From Flavobacterium sp. YO12 (lineage in GTDB: Bacteria > Bacteroidota > Bacteroidia > Flavobacteriales > Flavobacteriaceae), in NCBI RefSeq assembly GCF_004119495.1, contig NZ_NRQU01000018.1, forward strand, positions 1 to 64,000: 64,000 nt of DNA. Direction: 5' to 3'. Shown piece by piece: positions 25,560 to 35,204 of this stretch. A model generated the notes under the pieces. It worked only from the letters and a program-made list of their open reading frames with translations, made no database searches and was not told the origin of the DNA. Position 1 is the first letter of the stretch. Each line of letters opens with the position of its first letter. The position numbers and the translations under genes are program-made.

Positions 25560-26177
25560 CTATAAATGAAGCAGATTTTCTCGAAACAAATCAGCGTATT
25601 CGCGAATTACATTCTGATCAAAATAAGGCTCTTCGTCGATTCTTCCAATTAATTTAATTCCAGTTCTTTCTAGAATTATACTTTCTGTTGCTTTATTTTC
25701 GCTTCCGCTAAAGATAATTCCAGCGATTTCAAAACCTCGATTTTTAATTGCTTCAATCGTCAGCAAAGTATGATTAATGCTTCCTAGATAATGTCTTGAA
25801 ACGATGACTATTTTATAATCCGGCTGCATTAAATCAATAATAGAATCTTTGTCGTTTAAAGGAACAAAAATACCTCCTGCACCTTCAATTACTAAATGAC
25901 TATTGGTTTTAGGTTCTTGTATTTGTTTTAAATCGATCGTAATACCGTCAATCTCCGCGGCTAAATGCGGACTTTCAGGCGTGTTTAATTTGTAGCTGTT
26001 CTCGAATATTTGAGACTTATTATTCGAGATTTTTATTTTGATTTTATAACTGTCTGAATTATCTAAATCTCCTGCCTGAACAGGTTTCCAATAATCAGCC
26101 TCTAAGGCTTCTACAATAATAGACGATGCAATTGTTTTTCCAACATCTGTTGAAATTCCGGTAACAAATATTTTCAT
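25560..26177 (-). CDS. bioD: Dethiobiotin synthetase
   Basis: BioD closes the ureido ring of biotin using CO2 and ATP. The 205-aa protein has the P-loop TGISTDVGKT with K14, the WKPVQAGD segment, and VIEGAGGIFVPL, all characteristic of the family. It precedes bioA on the same strand. A strong terminator separates it from the sigma-factor operon upstream, so it has its own promoter; a -7 match lies at 26243-26250. Confidence 0.94.
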   Translation of the reverse strand: MKIFVTGISTDVGKTIASSIIVEALEADYWKPVQAGDLDNSDSYKIKIKISNNKSQIFENSYKLNTPESPHLAAEIDGITIDLKQIQEPKTNSHLVIEGAGGIFVPLNDKDSIIDLMQPDYKIVIVSRHYLGSINHTLLTIEAIKNRGFEIAGIIFSGSENKATESIILERTGIKLIGRIDEEPYFDQNVIREYADLFRENLLHL

Positions 26178-26242
26178 AGTTTTTTATTTCATAACTATTC
26201 TAAAAAGACTTTTTATTCCTAAAAAACTATAGAATAATTTCA

Positions 26243-26250
26243 ACAAAAAT
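26243..26250 (-). promoter_or_regulatory. -7 promoter element of bioD
   Basis: Minus-strand TATTTTTG, 65 nt before the bioD ATG and directly after the terminator of the upstream operon. Confidence 0.35.
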
Positions 26251-26261
26251 ACCAATAAAAA

Positions 26262-26288
26262 CAAAACCCATCATGGCGATGGGTTTTT
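26262..26288 (-). terminator. Terminator of the sigma-factor operon
   Basis: Stem aaaacccatc (26262-26271) / gatgggtttt (26277-26286) with flanking A/T-runs, 10 nt past the stop of the membrane protein gene. Confidence 0.8.
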
Positions 26289-26296
26289 ATTATTTC

Positions 26297-26911
26297 TTAT
26301 TCTTCTTTTAATTCGTCTATTACTTTTCGGATTTCCTTAGCGTATTTTCCATAGGAGTAATGTACCCACCATTCTGTTAGCACACCTATAAGTAAAATCG
26401 TGATTACAAAAACAAACACAATCAATCCTAATTTCTTGTTGGCAAAACCTTCATTTAAAATCTGCAGAAAATCAGGCATTTCATAAAGAATAAATCCAAA
26501 GAAATAAATTAGAAAAAAAGGTGATAACGAAAAAGTAAATGTCTTATAAAGCTGCATATTCAGCCTGATGTCAAGATACGTTTCGTACAAACTATCTTTA
26601 GTTTTCAATGCAGCCTTATCTAATCTTCTGTAAAACAAAAAAAGCTGTGTTAGATAATAAATACAAATAGCAACCAATATCCCAAATATAAAGTAATATG
26701 GCACCATTAAATTTGATGGAAACTTACTATGCAATGGCAAAAGACCTATAATCACCAAGGACAAAAACTGAATAAAGAATTCTATCCTTAAACTTTTTCT
26801 AATTCTATCCAAGGGCATACTTGCCGATTGTATTTTCTCTAAATTATTAGGAACAACAACATTATCTGTCTTTTCGCTATTCCAGGCGTTTTGTATATCG
26901 TTAAAATCCAT
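26297..26911 (-). CDS. Membrane protein coupled to ECF sigma factor
   Basis: This 204-aa protein has a soluble N-terminus of about 45 residues (DFNDIQNAWNSEKTDN) and four predicted transmembrane helices (about 47-64, 68-92, 122-145, 162-185), with a charged C-terminal tail. The gene overlaps the ECF sigma gene by 11 nt, the usual place for an anti-sigma factor. The membrane topology and a cytoplasmic N-terminus fit such a role, although no zinc-binding anti-sigma (ZAS) motif is visible. Anti-sigma function is inferred from position only. Confidence 0.7.
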   Translation of the reverse strand: MDFNDIQNAWNSEKTDNVVVPNNLEKIQSASMPLDRIRKSLRIEFFIQFLSLVIIGLLPLHSKFPSNLMVPYYFIFGILVAICIYYLTQLFLFYRRLDKAALKTKDSLYETYLDIRLNMQLYKTFTFSLSPFFLIYFFGFILYEMPDFLQILNEGFANKKLGLIVFVFVITILLIGVLTEWWVHYSYGKYAKEIRKVIDELKEE

Positions 26912-27404
26912 ATCCTTGATTTTTAATTATTTCTTTTAATTTTTCTTTTGCTCTGTTTAATTTCACTCTTGCATTTCCCTCTGATATTCCCAGATTCTCT
27001 CCTATTTCTTTATGAGAGAAACCTTCGAGCTGATAAAAAATGATTGCTTTATCAATTTTTTCTAGTTTTTGAACTGCTTTATAAAAATGATCTATCTGGC
27101 TTTCTTTGATATGTGAATCTCCTTCATCTTCCTTGATATTTTCAGAAGCGATTTCATATTTATCCACTTTTCGTTTTTCTTTTTTCAAGAAAACAATTGC
27201 TGTATTTACGGCAACCCGATACATCCATGTCGAAAACTGACTTTCGTTTCTAAAAGAATCATACGATTTCCAAAGCTGACAAATAATCTCCTGAAACAAA
27301 TCTTGTTGATCATCATGATTATCCATGTACATTTTAGAAACTTTGTATAGTATTCCTTTATGACTTTCGATCCGATTTAAAAATTCTTGTTCTTTTTCTT
27401 TCAA
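26901..27404 (-). CDS. ECF-type RNA polymerase sigma factor
   Basis: This 167-aa sigma-70 family protein has region 2 (MYMDNHDDQQDLFQEIICQLWKSYDSF style -10 recognition; WMYRVAVNTAI) and region 4 with a helix-turn-helix (FSHKEIGENLGISEGNARVK). Size and layout are those of extracytoplasmic-function sigma factors. It lies 7 nt after a TraB/GumN gene and overlaps a membrane protein gene, forming a three-gene operon closed by a terminator. Target promoters are unknown. Confidence 0.92.
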   Translation of the reverse strand: MKEKEQEFLNRIESHKGILYKVSKMYMDNHDDQQDLFQEIICQLWKSYDSFRNESQFSTWMYRVAVNTAIVFLKKEKRKVDKYEIASENIKEDEGDSHIKESQIDHFYKAVQKLEKIDKAIIFYQLEGFSHKEIGENLGISEGNARVKLNRAKEKLKEIIKNQGYGF

Positions 27405-27411
27405 AATAATA

Positions 27412-28275
27412 CTAATTCATTACTGGTTTTACTTTGTATCCTGCCTTTCTTAACAAATTAATTACTCCTTCATCTCCAGCCAAATGTGCTGAACCAACTG
27501 CTACAAACAGTGCTTCATTTTTCATCATATCCTTCATTTTCTTCACCCAGTCACTATTTCTATCATCAAGAATATATTTTTTAGCTTTTTTACTCATTAC
27601 CTTTTCATTGGCAATATCTCCATAAAGATCCATTATATTTTCATTTTTATAGTCCTTTACCATTTTTTTTGTTTGAGCTTTGCTCGCATCACCTAATGAT
27701 TTGATCAGTTCTGAATCTGTGTAAGCATTAGAAAGCATATTCAACTGTCCTTTTACCGTTTCGAAACCACCTACACTTTTCTTTTCTTTCTGTGCCAAAT
27801 CTGTAAAATCTGATTCGTATGATTTTAAGGTTTCACAATCAAACGTTTTAATAGTAATTAAACTCATAACTGTTGCTAAACTGTAACTGTCTACCTGCTG
27901 CACTTTTATACCTGTAGTTTTTTGTAAAATGGAATCTAATTCTGATAATTGTTCAGGCGTTAATTTTTTACTTAACAACTCTGGAGAAACTGCTAATTTT
28001 TGAGCGTCTGCCATTTCATTTGGATCAGAAAAGTTGATTTCGACAATTAACTTATCTGATTTTTGAAAAGCATTCTTCGTTTTTTCTGTCAAAAAATAAT
28101 CTGTTGGACAAATAGAATGAATCGTTCCGTACAAATATGATGGTTTTGATAATCCATTTCCTGAAACTTCCCATAAAAGAGAGTTTTCAAGTTTTGCAGA
28201 TTTTGTTTGAGCTTGTGTTGTTCCGCCGAAAACTAATGTGATGGCTGCAATTGCTGATGTAAATAAATTTTTCAT
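27412..28275 (-). CDS. TraB/GumN family protein
   Basis: This 287-aa protein has a signal peptide (about 22 residues, ending TTQAQ). The TraB/GumN fold is marked by LYGTIHSICPTDYF near the N-terminus, VEINFSDP, and FVAVGSAHLAGDEGVINLL near the C-terminus. The conserved His and Glu residues resemble those of metalloprotease-like Tiki proteins; bacterial members lack firm function. It is the first gene of the operon with the ECF sigma factor, so it may act in the same envelope response (inference). Confidence 0.87.
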   Translation of the reverse strand: MKNLFTSAIAAITLVFGGTTQAQTKSAKLENSLLWEVSGNGLSKPSYLYGTIHSICPTDYFLTEKTKNAFQKSDKLIVEINFSDPNEMADAQKLAVSPELLSKKLTPEQLSELDSILQKTTGIKVQQVDSYSLATVMSLITIKTFDCETLKSYESDFTDLAQKEKKSVGGFETVKGQLNMLSNAYTDSELIKSLGDASKAQTKKMVKDYKNENIMDLYGDIANEKVMSKKAKKYILDDRNSDWVKKMKDMMKNEALFVAVGSAHLAGDEGVINLLRKAGYKVKPVMN

Positions 28276-28325
28276 TTTTGATTGATTTTAAATTTTGATT
28301 GATTTTGAATGATTGAAACTCCTCT

Positions 28326-28499
28326 TTAATATTTATTATTTTTATTTCTCTTCCACCAAACTGCAGCTAAAAAAACTACCAAAATGATGCTGAGTGCTTT
28401 TATTAAAAAGAAACTTATTAAACCTAAGATGAATCCTATCGAAGAAAAAAAGATAAAATCAAAGATTTTCCCGCTTATTGAAGTTGATGTTGTTTTCAT
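28326..28499 (-). CDS. Small single-pass or hairpin membrane protein (57 aa)
   Basis: A short frame from ATG (28499) to TAA (28326) encodes 57 residues: a polar Ser/Thr-rich N-terminus (MKTTSTSISGKIFDF), a hydrophobic core with two segments split at about residue 34 (FFLIKALSI), and a basic tail (WWKRNKNNKY). The amino-acid pattern is that of a real small membrane protein, not random AT-rich sequence. It lies 50 nt upstream of the TraB gene on the same strand and may be part of that operon. Family unknown. Confidence 0.6.
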   Translation of the reverse strand: MKTTSTSISGKIFDFIFFSSIGFILGLISFFLIKALSIILVVFLAAVWWKRNKNNKY

Positions 28500-28634
28500 A
28501 ATTGTTTTGATTTATTTGATTACGACTCGTAAGTAATCAAACATTTTAAAACGTTACAAAAAAATTTTTATTTTTTTTTAAAACATCAATAAAATAAAGG
28601 GATTGCGAACATAAAAATTTAAAAATGATTTCAA

Positions 28635-29042
28635 TCAATCAAATTCAAACTTACATTTATTGCATTTATACCTGTGTTTTGAATAAATAGGAATCAAAAC
28701 AAGAAGTAATGAAAGAACAAAAGCTAAAAGTGTTTTTAAATCTTTTATTGAAGTTACCATTTCTATTTCTTCGGCTCCGCAACGCGGGCATTTAATCAAT
28801 TCATTATTTTCATTTAGAGAATAGGGACTGATTTCTGATAGAATTTTATTTGCTTTTTCAAAATCCTGATTTTTTACAAAAAGCTTGACACCACCTACTG
28901 CATTGCTCCAAATAGGGTTTGAGTCTACAGTATTAATGTCTCTTAAATACACATCTACACCTTCTGACTCAAGCTTACTACAAAAAACCTGAGCTTCATA
29001 GGAATACTGATAACTTCTAACTAGTTTAAAATCCTCTTCCAT
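28635..29042 (-). CDS. DUF2007-type protein with split zinc ribbon
   Basis: This 135-aa protein has an N-terminal DUF2007 (putative signal-transducing) domain (residues 1-75, with YSYEAQVFCSKLESEGVDVYL and GGVKLFVKNQDFEKA) that resembles a PII-like/ACT fold. It is followed by a CPRC knuckle, a hydrophobic segment of about 18 residues, and a second knuckle CNKC at the C-terminus. The two halves of a zinc ribbon are thus separated by a transmembrane-like stretch. It begins 2 nt after the bioF stop and is cotranscribed with bioF. No enzymatic role is apparent. Confidence 0.78.
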   Translation of the reverse strand: MEEDFKLVRSYQYSYEAQVFCSKLESEGVDVYLRDINTVDSNPIWSNAVGGVKLFVKNQDFEKANKILSEISPYSLNENNELIKCPRCGAEEIEMVTSIKDLKTLLAFVLSLLLVLIPIYSKHRYKCNKCKFEFD

Positions 29043-29044
29043 AA

Positions 29045-30181
29045 TTAAAATATAAAACCGCTTAATAATTGCAGAACTTGATTAATTTCTTCTTCTGAAT
29101 TATAACTATGGATACAAAAACGCAAGCGCTCTTGTCCTTCAGGAACTGTAGGCGAAAGTATTGGTTTTACATCATAACCTTTGTCCTGAAGCTGCTGCGC
29201 CAATTTTTTTACATTTTCATTCCCCGGCACAATTGCCGATTGTATTGCCGATTTACTTCGAACAAACATTGGTTTTAAACCTAGTAAGTTTTTTTGCTGA
29301 TTAAAAAAAATGATGTTTTGTCTTAATTTTTCAATCGTTTCTTTTTCAATATTCAATTGCTGATAAGCGGTAAAAACGGTGGAAACAGAATGTGGAGATA
29401 ATCCTGTTGTATAAATAAAACTTCTGGCAAAGTTTACCAAATAATCTCTAAGATCTATACTGCCCAAAACTGCGGCACCATGACAGCCTAAACCTTTTCC
29501 GAAAGTCATAATTCGAGCAAAGATTCGATTATGCAATTTCAAATACTGTGTTAAACCTTCACCTTTTTCGCCAAAAACACCCAAAGTGTGTGCTTCATCG
29601 ACTACTAAATAACAATTATACTTTTCCGATAATTCTACCAATTCTTCTAGATTTGGACTGTCGCCATCCATAGAAAAAACCGTTTCGGTAACGATATAAA
29701 TATTCGTATCGGGGAATTTCAAGATCAATCGTTCGAGATCTTCAAAATCATTATGATTGAATTTATACGATTTAGCATTCGACATAAGGATTCCGTCTCT
29801 AATAGAAGCATGACTTAATTCATCATATAAAATAATATCATTTCGCTGCGGTACAGCGCTAAAAAAACCAACATTGGCATCGTAACCCGAATTAAAAATT
29901 AAAGCCGATTCAGCTTCATGAAACTGCGCAATAAAAGCTTCCGTAATTTGATATAAGGAATGATTTCCAGAAATTAATCTTGAACCCGTTGCACCGTTCT
30001 GAATAATCTCATTTTCGATTAAATAATGGTGTGATATTTTAAAAATCAGTTCTGATTTTGAAAAACCGATATAATCATTTGACGAAAAATCGACAAGATT
30101 ATTAAAACTTGGCAATTGTCGTAACGAATTATTCAGCCTTCTATTTTCAAGCTTTTGAACTAGATTTTTAGGTAATTTCAT
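29045..30181 (-). CDS. bioF: 8-amino-7-oxononanoate synthase
   Basis: BioF condenses pimeloyl-ACP (or -CoA) with alanine to give 7-keto-8-aminopelargonate. The 378-aa PLP enzyme of the alpha-oxoamine synthase family shows NYDYIGFS-type N-terminus (SSNDYIGFS), NGATGSRLISGNH, the VVDEAHTLGVFG motif and catalytic K229 (TFGKGLGCHGA). A -7 element lies 5 nt before the ATG. It is separated from bioD/bioA by the small membrane protein and the sigma-factor operon. Confidence 0.94.
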   Translation of the reverse strand: MKLPKNLVQKLENRRLNNSLRQLPSFNNLVDFSSNDYIGFSKSELIFKISHHYLIENEIIQNGATGSRLISGNHSLYQITEAFIAQFHEAESALIFNSGYDANVGFFSAVPQRNDIILYDELSHASIRDGILMSNAKSYKFNHNDFEDLERLILKFPDTNIYIVTETVFSMDGDSPNLEELVELSEKYNCYLVVDEAHTLGVFGEKGEGLTQYLKLHNRIFARIMTFGKGLGCHGAAVLGSIDLRDYLVNFARSFIYTTGLSPHSVSTVFTAYQQLNIEKETIEKLRQNIIFFNQQKNLLGLKPMFVRSKSAIQSAIVPGNENVKKLAQQLQDKGYDVKPILSPTVPEGQERLRFCIHSYNSEEEINQVLQLLSGFIF

Positions 30182-30186
30182 AAAAG

Positions 30187-30194
30187 CAAAGTTA
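30187..30194 (-). promoter_or_regulatory. -7 promoter element of bioF, very close to the ATG
   Basis: Minus-strand TAACTTTG; only 5 nt separate it from the bioF ATG. The predicted mRNA would be leaderless or nearly so. Confidence 0.45.
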
Positions 30195-30345
30195 TAAAAA
30201 TTGAAGTCGGTTTTAAATAATCAGCGGGTTTGATACTGATTAAAGTTTATAATTTAAATTTCAAACAATTGTTAATTGTTTTTTTGTCTAATTTTAAACT
30301 ACGAACTAACTACCACTAATTTAATTATTTATTAAAAAGAAAAAA

Positions 30346-31147
30346 ATGAAAACCATTTGCAAAAACTGTGAAACACCCAATTATCCTGACTTTAATTATT
30401 GCCCTAATTGCAGTCAGAAAATCCATTTACATCGCATAAATCCACACGAAATTTTTCACGAAGCCGTTCATTATTTTACACATGCCGACAAAGGTATTTT
30501 TCAACTCGTTAGAGATCTCACATTAAAAAGCGGCGTTGTAGCTAAGGAATATATAAATGGCAAAAGAAAAAAGTACTTCGCACCGCTTAATTTTTTTTGC
30601 TGGTAGCAGCGGTCTTTGTTTTCATATCCAATATCCCAAAAGAAACATCTGCTATCAATATCTCACAGGAAAATACAGAGCTGAGCGCTATTTCTGATCC
30701 TATCCAAAAGGAAAAACCATACATCTTTACGAACGAAAAGAAAAAATGGTTCATTTCATGAAAAAATATTCCAACTTAATGGCAATGATGGCTTTACCTC
30801 TTACAGCATTCTTTTTCTGGTTGTTTTATAAAAAAGAAAACTACAACTATACAGAGCATTTGGTTGCTGGAATGTATATGTTAGGCTTTTGCATATTAGT
30901 CAATACGCTTTTAATTTTGCCTATTTCTTTATTATTTCATCTATCGTCTAATTATCAAGCTTTGCTATTCCTGCTCTTTCAGCTCTTTTACTTTACGCTT
31001 TTTTATTACAGGTTTTTAAATAAAAGCACCAAACTTCAATTAGTAAAAGCCTTTTCTACAAGTGCTTTCGGAATTATCTCTTGGGGGATTATCTCAGGTC
31101 TTACTGTTAACGCCTATGTTTCTACTGGTTTTTGGGGAATATTATAA
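30346..31147 (+). pseudogene. DUF3667 membrane protein gene broken by two 1-nt frameshifts
   Basis: Three frames join into one protein of about 267 residues. Frame 1 (30346 to a TAG at 30604) encodes an N-terminal zinc ribbon (CKNC and CPNC) and the DUF3667 helix HEIFHEAVHYFTHADKGIF. A second frame continues from the T8 tract at 30591-30598 as LLVAAVFVFISNIPKE. A third frame continues from the short A-tract at 30712-30716 as KTIHLYERKEKMVHFMKKYS and on through four hydrophobic helices to the stop at 31147. Each junction needs one added nucleotide and lies in a homopolymer. Either the gene is dead or the assembly has two indel errors. The intact family member is an inner-membrane protein of unknown function. 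Confidence 0.75.
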
Positions 31148-31178
31148 TAACCATTGAGTGTAATTCAAAAAAAAATCT

Positions 31179-31313
31179 AACACATAGAAACATAGATTTT
31201 ATATCTAAAAAAGGAGACAAAAAGAAACACTTTTCTTCCACATAGTGAAGCTATGTATTAAAAAGAAGTAAAACGCCTAATTTTCAACTGCAAAAGCTAT
31301 GTTTCTATGTGTT
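31179..31313. repeat. Long-range inverted repeat (CACATAGAAACATAG family)
   Basis: A perfect 17-bp inverted repeat, AACACATAGAAACATAG (31179-31195) and CTATGTTTCTATGTGTT (31297-31313), flanks about 100 nt that contain a nested hairpin acatag-tgaag-ctatgt (31240-31256). It is followed by ccaacgggtt. No coding frame. It looks like a non-autonomous palindromic repeat; no transposase is nearby. Confidence 0.6.
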
Positions 31314-31371
31314 GAAAATAATTACAGCCAACGGGTTATAATAATATGAAATCATCAATCTAAACAAAAAC

Positions 31372-31402
31372 AAAAAAGCCAAACATTTCTGTTTGGCTTT
31401 TT
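31372..31402 (-). terminator. Terminator of the atpD-atpC operon
   Basis: Stem agccaaac / gtttggct (31377-31384 with 31391-31398), with T-runs on both strands, 20 nt past the atpC stop. Confidence 0.85.
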
Positions 31403-31421
31403 CTTTATTCAAAAATTGTCT

Positions 31422-31703
31422 TTAGTCAACTAAAACAATTACTTTATTGTCTTTCATCTCGATAGTACCAGACGTAATCTCTAATGTATAAGTCTGATCG
31501 TTTACCTTTGTGAATTTACCTACTACTTCTTTAGAAAAGTTAAAACTTGGCGCTGCAATTTTTACAGTTCCTTTTTCTAAAATAGAAACAATAGGAGCGT
31601 GATTATTCAATATTTGAAAGCTTCCATCAACTCCTGGTACAGTAACTGCTGTTACTTCTCCCGAAAATAATTTTGCTTCTGGTGATACTATTTCTAAAAT
31701 CAT
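31422..31703 (-). CDS. atpC: ATP synthase F1 subunit epsilon
   Basis: The epsilon subunit of F1 couples the rotor stalk to catalysis. This 93-aa protein contains the N-terminal beta-sandwich domain (MILEIVSPEAKLFSGEV, VPGVDGSFQILNNHAP, FTKVNDQTYTLEI) and lacks the C-terminal two-helix domain found in the 139-aa E. coli subunit. Short forms of this kind are usual in Bacteroidetes. The frame is open 20 codons upstream through a heptamer-repeat spacer, but homology begins at 31703. It follows atpD; the other ATP synthase subunits are elsewhere. Confidence 0.92.
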   Translation of the reverse strand: MILEIVSPEAKLFSGEVTAVTVPGVDGSFQILNNHAPIVSILEKGTVKIAAPSFNFSKEVVGKFTKVNDQTYTLEITSGTIEMKDNKVIVLVD

Positions 31704-31713
31704 CTTTTTTTTA

Positions 31714-31779
31714 GTTAATAGTTGATGGTTGATGGTTGATGGTTGCTCTCTAACAACTAACAACTAACAACTGACAACC
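31714..31779. repeat. Tandem heptamers between atpD and atpC
   Basis: Three to four copies of gttgatg/gttgatgg (31721-31745) face four copies of aacaact (31752-31775). The two arrays are partly complementary and could fold in the atpD-atpC mRNA, where they might tune relative translation. Confidence 0.5.
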
Positions 31780-31781
31780 AA

Positions 31782-33296
<1,515 letters not shown>

Positions 33297-33471
33297 TTAT
33301 GTGTTTATTAAATAGCTATTTAGGTTTATCGAAAATACCTCTTTTTTCAGAGCGCAAAGATAATTTTTTAAAATATAAAATCAATTTTTTTTTCATAAAA
33401 AATAGCATGATTTTGTTTGATTCTAAAAATGAGAGCTTCAAACTCCCATTTTAAGCATTTTTTACACTAAC

Positions 33472-33512
33472 AAAAAAAGCCGCTGCTTTTAAAAAACAAA
33501 CGGCTTTTTAAT
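33472..33512 (-). terminator. Terminator of the GDSL lipoprotein gene
   Basis: Stem aaaaaagccg (33473-33482) / cggctttttt-like (33501-33509), T-runs on both sides, 15 nt past the stop at 33527. Confidence 0.75.
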
Positions 33513-33526
33513 TAAAAAAAATGGTT

Positions 33527-35119
33527 TTATGGCAATACAGCAGGATATAAAACTGGATAATTACCCACATTTACACCTTTTAAATTTGATCCGTATTTAG
33601 CATTAATTGCTTCAATGAATTTATTTGCTATAAATGCATACCCTCTTGGCGAAGGATGAACCCCATCTAAAGAAAAAGTCCCTCCAGTTACAAATGTCGA
33701 TGCCATTGTAAAACTATTGGCAGAAATTCCGCCTTGATCAATTTGTTTCATAATTGCATTTGCATCTACAAAAGCAAGACCTTTAGATTCTGCAATAGAT
33801 TTTATAGTTGCATTAAACGCATTTGTCGCCACTTCAAGTTCTGCAACTTCAGTTGGTATCAAAACATATTTATCTTGCAAAGGATATGTAATTCCAAAAT
33901 TATTCAAAGGAGCCGGCGGAGCCATTCCTATTCCTGAATTTTCAGCTGTAGGCGCTGTTCCAATAGCCGATTGCGTAGTTAAAAGAACTAAATCAGTCTT
34001 TGTAGCTTGACGAGCCTGACCAAAAACATTACCATAAAAAACTGCAGTCTGAGCTCCAAGTGTAGGCGTAAAAGCCGCTGTTAATTGCGCAGATAAGTTT
34101 GGAAGCGATTCGTCTTTTATCAATAATGGATTTGCCGCAGTTGTTGACAGCAAATTAATTCTTGATCCCGCTCCAAAAGCTGTCAAAGCTTGTTTTAACG
34201 GACCATATAATTGTGTATTTAATGCTGAAATAAGCGCAAGGCCTTGAGCAGCATTCCCTTTACCTATAGCAGAAGCCGTTAAAGGATTATAAGGAACAGT
34301 CTTAAAAAACGGAATTGATGTTACGTATGGAATATTTGCCACAACTCCTTTTGCTCCTCCCGAAGTCAAAGTAGTTACTAAAGCCGCGTATGTTCCATCA
34401 AAACCAACACCCGCAGCTCCAGAAGCTGGCGTAATTGGGTTCGTACCATCTCCTCCAGTGGTTGCATAACCCAAAACATCATTATTACCAATCCATAAAG
34501 AAAAGAATGTTGGCGTTTGGCTCATTGCGTAAGCAAGAACAGAAGTTGTTCCATTTGGAGCAAATCGCACATAATAAGGATTTGCCGTTCCGTTTGCTAA
34601 ACCAGCCGCCGCTCCATAAGTTGGAGACAGCAAATGAAAACTTTTAGCACCAGGAACACCTGTATTATTATAAGGACCTGCAGCTGCAACCGCAGGATTC
34701 ATCACTTCTGTTGTTGGAGTTCCGCTTACAGGATCAACTGTCGAACTAGGATGAGTTGGAGAAACTGTAGTATTAAAATAAAGTCTCGGACCAAATGCTA
34801 TATTAGGCTGTCCTCCAAAAAGCAAACCACCAATATTATCATTAGTATAAGGAATTTTAAATTCTCCTCCTCCAACAAGTTTAAATTGCTGCGCCATTAT
34901 ATTGGTATACGCTCCTTCTTGTCCCTTTTTAAAAAGAGCACCATCACTAAAACCAGACGTTAAGGAATTTCCTAATGCAACATATTTAGAGAAATTAGCA
35001 GAACCAGATGTTAGAGGCAATCCGTCTGACGAATCAACAACAGTTACTGCATCGTCATCACTATTACAAGCCATAAAGGTCAAAGAAACCAATAAAAGCC
35101 ATTTGAAATTTTTTATCAT
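33527..35119 (-). CDS. SGNH/GDSL-family lipoprotein hydrolase
   Basis: This 530-aa protein has a lipoprotein signal peptide ending LTFMAC (C18 lipidated). SGNH blocks are present: block I VALGNSLTSG with catalytic S52, block III LWIGNNDVLGY, and block V LDGVHPSPRG with Asp and His. It should therefore be an active esterase or lipase-like enzyme, probably held in the outer membrane. It is rich in Ala, Gly and Thr. It lies 85 nt downstream of a TonB-dependent receptor gene and is probably cotranscribed, so it may process what the receptor imports (inference). Confidence 0.85.
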   Translation of the reverse strand: MIKNFKWLLLVSLTFMACNSDDDAVTVVDSSDGLPLTSGSANFSKYVALGNSLTSGFSDGALFKKGQEGAYTNIMAQQFKLVGGGEFKIPYTNDNIGGLLFGGQPNIAFGPRLYFNTTVSPTHPSSTVDPVSGTPTTEVMNPAVAAAGPYNNTGVPGAKSFHLLSPTYGAAAGLANGTANPYYVRFAPNGTTSVLAYAMSQTPTFFSLWIGNNDVLGYATTGGDGTNPITPASGAAGVGFDGTYAALVTTLTSGGAKGVVANIPYVTSIPFFKTVPYNPLTASAIGKGNAAQGLALISALNTQLYGPLKQALTAFGAGSRINLLSTTAANPLLIKDESLPNLSAQLTAAFTPTLGAQTAVFYGNVFGQARQATKTDLVLLTTQSAIGTAPTAENSGIGMAPPAPLNNFGITYPLQDKYVLIPTEVAELEVATNAFNATIKSIAESKGLAFVDANAIMKQIDQGGISANSFTMASTFVTGGTFSLDGVHPSPRGYAFIANKFIEAINAKYGSNLKGVNVGNYPVLYPAVLP

Positions 35120-35204
35120 AATTTTTATATTTTAAAATTACCTGTTTCTAAGTCACATCTTCAGAAACATAAATAACGTATTTGACCTATAGTTAATAAT
35201 CGAT

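Noticed and set aside
30346-31147. Two separate small genes (86 and 133 aa)
   Set aside because: The intervening frame restores one continuous DUF3667 protein, so they are fragments of a single broken gene.
31179-31313. CRISPR-like repeat
   Set aside because: Only two inverted copies, no regular spacers and no cas genes.
31704-31763. N-terminal extension of AtpC
   Set aside because: It is translated tandem-heptamer spacer; the conserved subunit starts at 31703.
34634-34963. Plus-strand frame opposite the GDSL lipoprotein gene
   Set aside because: Cysteine- and arginine-rich translation typical of an antisense shadow.
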